From Calycina herbarum (Eukaryota > Ascomycota > Leotiomycetes > Helotiales > Pezizellaceae), in contig LLEY01000001.1 of the NCBI GenBank assembly GCA_001414485.1, forward strand, positions 434,001 to 498,000: 64,000 nucleotides of DNA. Direction: 5' to 3'. The position numbers and the translations under genes were made by a program. The notes below the pieces were generated by a model. The model was not told the origin of the DNA, searched no databases, and saw only the letters and a list, made by a program, of their open reading frames with translations. Below, in pieces: positions 58,668 through 64,000 of the stretch; the stretch's first letter is position 1; each line of letters begins with the position of its first letter.

Positions 58668-58985
58668 TGGTATGCTAATTATATAATTGACCAATTCTGT
58701 ATAAATAGGTATCAAATTCGCTATAAGCAACCGCCATAGTTTCTTGAAATAACCCAAGTCTTCTAAACTGTCTAGGTATTCATCTTAAGTAAATGTTACT
58801 CGGATGAGTACATACTTAACACCCTCTACTTTTGAAACCCTTCGAGACGTTATCTAATTAACTTACTTAACCTAAAGACTCTCGAATGATATTATTCAAT
58901 AGCTTGAATTACTAGACTCACTACGTAATGCTATAAAATAGTAACATGGTTTGTCAATTCCGGAATTGGTGAATAAAGTATACCA
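58668..58985. repeat. TIR repeat of a second family (TGGTATGCT ends), complete copy
   Basis: 318 bp with ends TGGTATGCT and (minus strand) TGGTATACT, and an AATTG..CCAATTC motif inside each end. The right ~180 bp recur at 63265-63444. Too short to encode a transposase. Confidence 0.6.
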
Positions 58986-59073
58986 GCCAATGCATCGTAC
59001 AAAACCACTGCAGAGTAAAAAACTCATTCCTCGCCTACTCCCGTCGCCAAAAGAAGCCCAGCCCCAGCCCCTT

Positions 59074-59200
59074 CTCGCGGTGGCCAAAAGAAAGCGGCAG
59101 TAACCTAGCTCTCGTTGTTTCAACCTTTTGACTCGGGAAACTTGAGATGGAAAATCAAAAACAGCTAGCTATTTACTGCCACTTTTCGGTCCACCACGAG
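59074..59200. repeat. MITE-like repeat, copy 7, compact and nearly symmetrical
   Basis: 127 bp. The left end CTCGCGGTGGCCAAAAGAAA continues as GCGGCAGTAA. The right end, on the minus strand, is CTCGTGGTGGACCGAAAAGT followed by GGCAGTAAATAGCTAGCT. The interior TAGCTCTCGTTGTTTCAAC matches the right inverted repeat of the HNWD unit (58458-58480). Confidence 0.8.
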
Positions 59201-59702
59201 CCCCATGCACAAAAGCAAGTACAAACTTATACCACATTATGAAAATTCAGAGATAGAGTTTAAAAAACCTAAGGAGAACTAAAATATTAGGACAGTAAAA
59301 AGATTTGGTATTCCACTTTTCCCTCCCCAACTATCACCCAAGCTATCGTAACAACCAACACCATACTGCCTTTCACTTCACCGGTGAACTAACACATCTA
59401 GCACAAGACAAATGTAAAGCACTCTAAAAGCGCCCCCTCGCTTATCAACCCAACCCAACCCAACCCAAACACCACTCGCCCATCAAAAAAAGAGATCAAA
59501 TTCAAAACGCAGAAGAGAAGGAAAAAACATTCGGTATCTGGTATCTCATATGCTATAAAAAACAAATATCTGGCTAATATACATCGACCGTTTCGCTTCA
59601 TAGCATCATTCGCTCATAATATAGCATCAAGGGATAATAAAAACGTAGGGACAGGTAAACGAGCACTGATAAATAGCAGTGGTAGATTGGTTGGCAAGAA
59701 GA

Positions 59703-61812
59703 TCAGTAGCGTCCCCCGCTTCTGGTGCCATAATAACCGGGTCCCCTAGAATTCTCGCGGTACCATTCTTCGGCGGGCGCTCCTCGCTCATTGGGGTCAA
59801 TGGTGACAGATCCGCGTTCATATGGGATGTCATAGTGATCAGATGTGTCACTCGATCGACTGTCCTGATAGCGGTCCCAGCGTTCGGCATCGCGGGGAGA
59901 GTTGAATTCGCCAGTTGCAAATCTAGGATCGTCAGGGGAACCTCGGATAGGATAATCGCGCTCATCTCTTGAGCGTCTGCGAATATCAATTGGTGGCGGA
60001 GGTGGTGGGAACGTAGTAGATGCAGATGATCCTGTGGTATAGGAGGGTTGGTTGAACGTTTGTGGTGGTGGTGGGACACCGAACGTAGGCTCAGAATTCC
60101 GGAAGCTTCTCAAAGGTGGACTGTTATTTCGTCGGTCATTCCAAAGTGGTGGTTGCTCACGGGACGATGGCATGTAGTTTGGTATCGTGGTACTTTGTGT
60201 CCGATGATGTCGTGAATCCCCAACTTCTGGTGTATCTCTTGTACGACTTGTAGAATTGGCACGACCTGTTCTCGATTTGGTACCGAGGTTGGAGTCATCA
60301 TGATGAACCTTGCCATTTCCTGGTTGGGCGCTGTAAGGCTGACGATCGCGTTCAATTTTGACAGCCTCTTCTTTGATCGCCGGTGCCGATGGGGTGCCTG
60401 CGTAAGGCTTTCGTTCTCTCTCGATGGGTTGAGATTTGGTATTTGACTGATTTGTGTCTACAGAGATTCTTCGAGCCTGTGCTGTTGATGAATGTCGGGT
60501 AAGAGGTGGACTGGTTATTGATGGCTTAGATTTCTTGCTTGTGCCCAGATTTTCGTAAAAGTCCGACACGGCCTTGTCAAGCACTTGCTTCGAGTCTGGA
60601 TCCTCTCGCGCAGGTAAAAGATGCCGTGAAATTTGTTTGGGTAATCGTTCGGGTTTTCCATCGACCATGGGTCCATCTGCGTCGATTGGCAAGTCCATGA
60701 CAACCTTTTCAAGTCTTTTCCACTCCACCTCGGGGTATGCCAGTATAATCACAGTCATGAAATGTGCAAAACCAAGAGGTGTGAGAGCAGGAATTGTTGG
60801 TTCATTCTGGGTATCGTCCTGAACTAGGTGATGTTGACAGCCTATATCTCGGTAGAGTTGTGATATTTGTTCGTTTGCTTGTGCTCGGAAAATAGCTGGT
60901 AGGTCAGTTAGCTAAAGTTCCGCATGCGCAATTAATGTTACTTACTGAGGAATGGATGCGGTTCGTCCGAGCCCACGGAATAACTTGAGTAATAGGTTGC
61001 CAGCTTGGCTGGTGTTACCACTATGCTCTTCTTGGGGTTGAAATCGTCGACCTGGTAAGTTGTTAGACACGCAACTCGTCATGTTGGCAGAGTACGTACT
61101 ATATGATTTGCCAACCCTCTCAGAAATTCGCCGAGCCGCTGCGTGGGTGTACCATGGCTGTCGAACAATCGGCCCCATTTTTGGTCAATAGTGGAAAGTT
61201 CAACGGTAGAAAATGTTCGAGGACGAGTTCGTGGCTCTCGATCGGAAAAGCGTACGCCAGAGGGTCTCTCCAGAGGGCTGGCAGCTGAAGACCTTTTGGA
61301 ATCCATTGGCGGAGGTGGACCGTATGCAGTTCTGGTAGGTTGTATGGGAGAAGGAGGAGTATAGGTTGGAGGAGGGGGAGAGGAGGAAGAGCTTGATCGA
61401 CCGGAGGTATCTCGTTGCATAGGCTCTGTTCGCGTTTGCCCGTCGATGCTGCCTGTTTGCTTTAAGTGTTCGGCTACTACATCGGGCGCACATGTATTAG
61501 AATGTTTCAAGGCTGCTTTGTTGATGGTTGCAACTTACGCTCCCTCTTGACCCTCTCGGTAATCTGCTCCGTAATAGCTGCCAGCACCTCTGGAGAAATA
61601 CCGTCTTTTCCTCCCCCTTCGAAACGGTCGGTGCTTGAGGTCATTCTTTCGTGATTCAGAGGAGAGGCTCGTTGACGGTCGTCTCGACGGCGCGAAGAGG
61701 GGTTATCTCGCGGGTCAGAGTATGTGGTATTGCAATCCGGAAAGGCATCTCTGGATTCAAAATATCCCGGGTCGCCGCTGCCCCGCAGACGACCAGAGGC
61801 GGCATAGGCCAT
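59703..61812 (-). CDS. DUF7514-domain protein with long disordered tail
   Basis: Predicted 649 aa from exons 61812-61539, 61476-61100, 61051-60946 and 60895-59703; the frames join. Introns are 48-62 bp with GTAAGT or GTACGT donors. Residues ~183-340 form the conserved domain of a fungal family catalogued as DUF7514: TIDQKWGRLFDSHGTPTQRL, GEFLRGLANHIV, FNPKKSIVVTPAKLA, QISQLYRDIGCQHHLVQ, IPALTPLGFAHFM and LPKQISRHLLP. The N-terminal 180 residues and the C-terminal 300 are disordered, Ser/Pro/Arg-rich, with poly-Ser and FPPPPPPI runs. No catalytic motif, signal peptide or membrane segment. Function unknown. The first acceptor (61477) could be 3 bases away. Confidence 0.8.
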
Positions 61813-62865
61813 TGAGTGTGGACGAGGCTGTGAGTCGAAAGCGTTGTCACCTCATGTAGTGAGCTCTAGAGACAGTCTTTCGGTCTCTCTGGTGGTGGAA
61901 GCGAAGCGGCTTGCGACAATTCTCGGGGGGCAGTGAATGGGTCGATGTTGTTCGTGCGGCTCAAACCAGGCGCTCGCGAGGCTGCGTGATAATATTGAGA
62001 ATCGGGTTCGAATGTTGGGTTGTTTTGTTTGAAGATTCGTGCCCAAGGAAGGGTAAGGGTACAGAAATTTGGTCTATCGGTATCTGGTACGGAAAAGCAA
62101 GCAAAACGCTGCAAGCCCCCCCTGTTCGCTCGCCAAATATTGGCAACGCAACTCCCTCAACTCGGGCGCGATCCTCGCCAGCTGCATCTCTACCTCTGCT
62201 ACAACTACCTCCGCAACCACACCATCTTTATCATCAATTGCCACGTTCTGCTGTGCCGATTCTTGACAAGTATACGAGTAGATTACTTCCCGTCTTATCC
62301 AGTCCACAAAACCCATGACCTTCGCCCGACCAGAGACTCCACGAATCCACGATCACGTACGTTCAACTCCCGCAGGTTACACCACCTCACGGGTCAAGAA
62401 AGCTACTCTGGCTGCAACCTCGTTCTGCAAGTGTCGATGAATGATTTGGCAGAGTACTCTCCCTCGGTCACCTTTCACAACTTCCCCTCGACACGTACGA
62501 TGAGAGATGAGGAGAGATGAGGAGAGATGAACAGGCTGCTATCAATCCCCAATCCTCGGGCGCTGATTGATGGCTTTTTCCTCGTGCCCTCCCGCAATTT
62601 GGGATGTCGAGGTGTCAACACCGACGTCAGTCTTGAGCGAGAGGTAACATCATCATTCTGTGCAGATCTCCATACCTTGCCACCCGAGCCACCCTTGAAC
62701 ACCCCCCCTCGCCGCCCCCTTTCTCACACATGAAACTCATTACTTGGAGTCCTAGGCAGTCACGAGGCAATTTAATTTTAGCTCCTTTGCCAGATTGCAA
62801 GAGGATTTCGGTATTCAGCCACAGAGTGTGACATCAGAGGGTTTGGTTGGTTGAAACGGTCGTTG

Positions 62866-63030
62866 ACCTCTCTGTAATGAGCGACGGCAGTAAATCTATC
62901 TGGTTCCTACCTGCCTACTGAGCTCGTTGTTCCAACTATCTGGGGCAATTGAGAGTAATTATTCTAGATAATTAGAACATTTTGAAATATTATTCAGGTT
63001 TTTTGGAACCATCAAGGCTGTCCTAGTATT
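62866..63030. repeat. MITE-like repeat, copy 8 (left terminus)
   Basis: GTAATGAGCGACGGCAGTAAATCTATC, then the interior TACCTGCCTACTGAGCTCGTTGTTCCAA and TTCTAGATAATTAGAACATTTTG. The right terminus has decayed; the end is approximate. Confidence 0.55.
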
Positions 63031-63264
63031 GCAGCCTAAAGTTTTTGGATAATTGAATCATGTGATAAATCATGAACCTCTACTGTCTGCATGTACCTAT
63101 TCAGTTCATTTAACTCTCCCTAAATTTTGGAATAATATCTTTATGAAGAAATATTCCTTTCCCGTTGGTTTGTATTTCCATCAATCCTTCATTAGACGCC
63201 TTGGAGTCTGAAGCAACCAATCGTTACAGGCCTCCTTCGAACTCATCGACTACAGGCGAATATC

Positions 63265-63444
63265 AGGATTGTACAATTCTACTCTATACTTTTTAAACAT
63301 TCGTGACTTTATTTAATCAATTTAATTACTCTAGATGCTCTCGAACAATAAGATTTAATAGCTTGACTTACTAGACTCACTTCTAAGTACTACAAAGTAG
63401 TAACGTAATTGGTCAATTCCGCAATTGGTGAATAAAGCATACCA
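63265..63444. repeat. Second-family TIR repeat, 3' part only
   Basis: Direct-orientation copy of 58805-58985: shares AATAGCTTGA.TTACTAGACTCACT and GTCAATTCCG.AATTGGTGAATAAAG, and ends GCATACCA at 63444. The left terminus was not found. Confidence 0.6.
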
Positions 63445-64000
63445 TATCTAGTGTGTTGCTGTATCTCCCCTTTCTCGATTGACCTCTTCCCGGGTGCGGT
63501 ATCTAGCGGCGGGATACATCGTGCCATCTCGACATTCAGTAAAGGCCAGTCGTCACTTCTCTTTCCCGGACCTCTCTACTTCAATTCTCAGCCGAAAACA
63601 TACAACAACCCTAATCACCCCCTTTCTGGATCTCAAGTAACCCCTTCTCCTCATCAACCGCCGCCTTCTCACCCTCCAAATGCAACGCTTTAAGCCTCCC
63701 CTCTGTATCAAGCTGATGGTAAAAGAACTAAGAAAACCCTTGTGGGCCAAGACTCTTCTCCCACTTGAAAATTGCATGTATCAGCTGTTTCCTTAGGCCT
63801 CTTCTCGCTACGATCCTATCTATCACCGAAAAGAAAAAGTTAGAAAAACCGTCCAGTACAAATAAGGAGTTGAGGCATGGAAGTATCGTACCAGCTCGAC
63901 GCTCAAGTGTTTTGCTCAACCAGGTATCGAAGGTCTCTAGAAATCCCGAGAACTGTGGGTATACAAAGACGAAAAATATGGCAAGGACAATTGTTGGGTA

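Larger units (their letters stand above)
58530..59702. other. Intergenic with two repeat elements, no gene recognised
   Basis: Between the long-TIR unit and the DUF7514 gene. Holds the repeats at 58668-58985 and 59074-59200, a CCCAA/CCAAC microsatellite near 59450-59468, and only short frames of no recognised family. Confidence 0.6.
61813..64000. other. Intergenic, no gene recognised (two repeat remnants)
   Basis: Upstream of the DUF7514 gene to the window end. The 166-codon frame at 62020-62520 has no family likeness. Contains a tandem GAGGAGAGAT pair near 62509-62528, a MITE-like copy at 62866-63030 and a repeat remnant at 63265-63444. Confidence 0.5.

Noticed and set aside
1..64000. CRISPR arrays, tRNA or rRNA genes, telomere repeats
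   Set aside because: I looked for regular spaced repeats, T-loop-like GTTCGAATC cores with acceptor stems and TTAGGG runs, and saw none that hold up. A covariance-model scan would be needed to exclude tRNAs fully.

Overview
This window comes from a filamentous ascomycete (Pezizomycotina). I infer Leotiomycetes, with moderate confidence only. The evidence is short 45-110 nt introns with GTAAGT/GTATGT donors and CTAAC-type branch sites, fungus-specific families (Egh16-like, Stc1 domain, STB3, DUF7514, HET-NACHT-WD40), and AT-rich blocks that look mutated by RIP. In those blocks CpA/TpG has become TpA, so former Trp and Gln codons read as TAG or TAA.

Region by region. 1-10,690 is a nested graveyard of RIP-damaged transposons. 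It holds parts of two chromodomain Ty3/Gypsy elements, a complete Gypsy element of the same family (2483-9742, minus strand, TSD GAAGG), a Fot1/pogo transposase that this element splits, two Copia-like LTR remnants and a hAT C-terminal relic. 10.7-45.7 kb is ordinary, gene-sparse DNA. It encodes a secreted Ser/Thr-rich protein with a CBM19-like module, an ankyrin protein, an Egh16-like secreted protein, a SnoaL/NTF2-like protein, RLP24, PAM18/TIM14 (divergent from RLP24 over a 307 bp shared promoter), a Gfd2/YDR514C-like DEDDh-fold protein, an STB3-like Sin3-binding protein and a Stc1-domain protein.

45,764-58,529 is the most unusual part. Two inverted repeats of about 750-800 bp enclose the remains of one HET-NACHT-WD40 (HNWD) gene, a STAND/NLR allorecognition receptor type. 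A 7.3 kb Gypsy element with TSD TTCTT splits the gene, and a 329 bp solo LTR with TSD TTAAG interrupts it again. The outer ends of the long inverted repeats carry the same terminal sequence (core GCGGCAGTAAATAG) as at least eight small MITE-like repeats scattered from 26.5 to 63 kb. The simplest reading is that a long-TIR transposon captured an NLR gene and left a family of miniature derivatives nearby. No transposase gene was found inside the unit.

58.5-64 kb returns to ordinary DNA with two repeat families and one DUF7514 gene. The housekeeping genes do not form a pathway cluster. RLP24 acts in 60S ribosome assembly, PAM18 in mitochondrial import, STB3-like in Sin3/HDAC-linked transcription, and Stc1-domain proteins link RNAi to heterochromatin in fission yeast. 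The Gfd2-like and Stc1-domain proteins share an unusual YVxPHLR plus Trp-acidic motif set.
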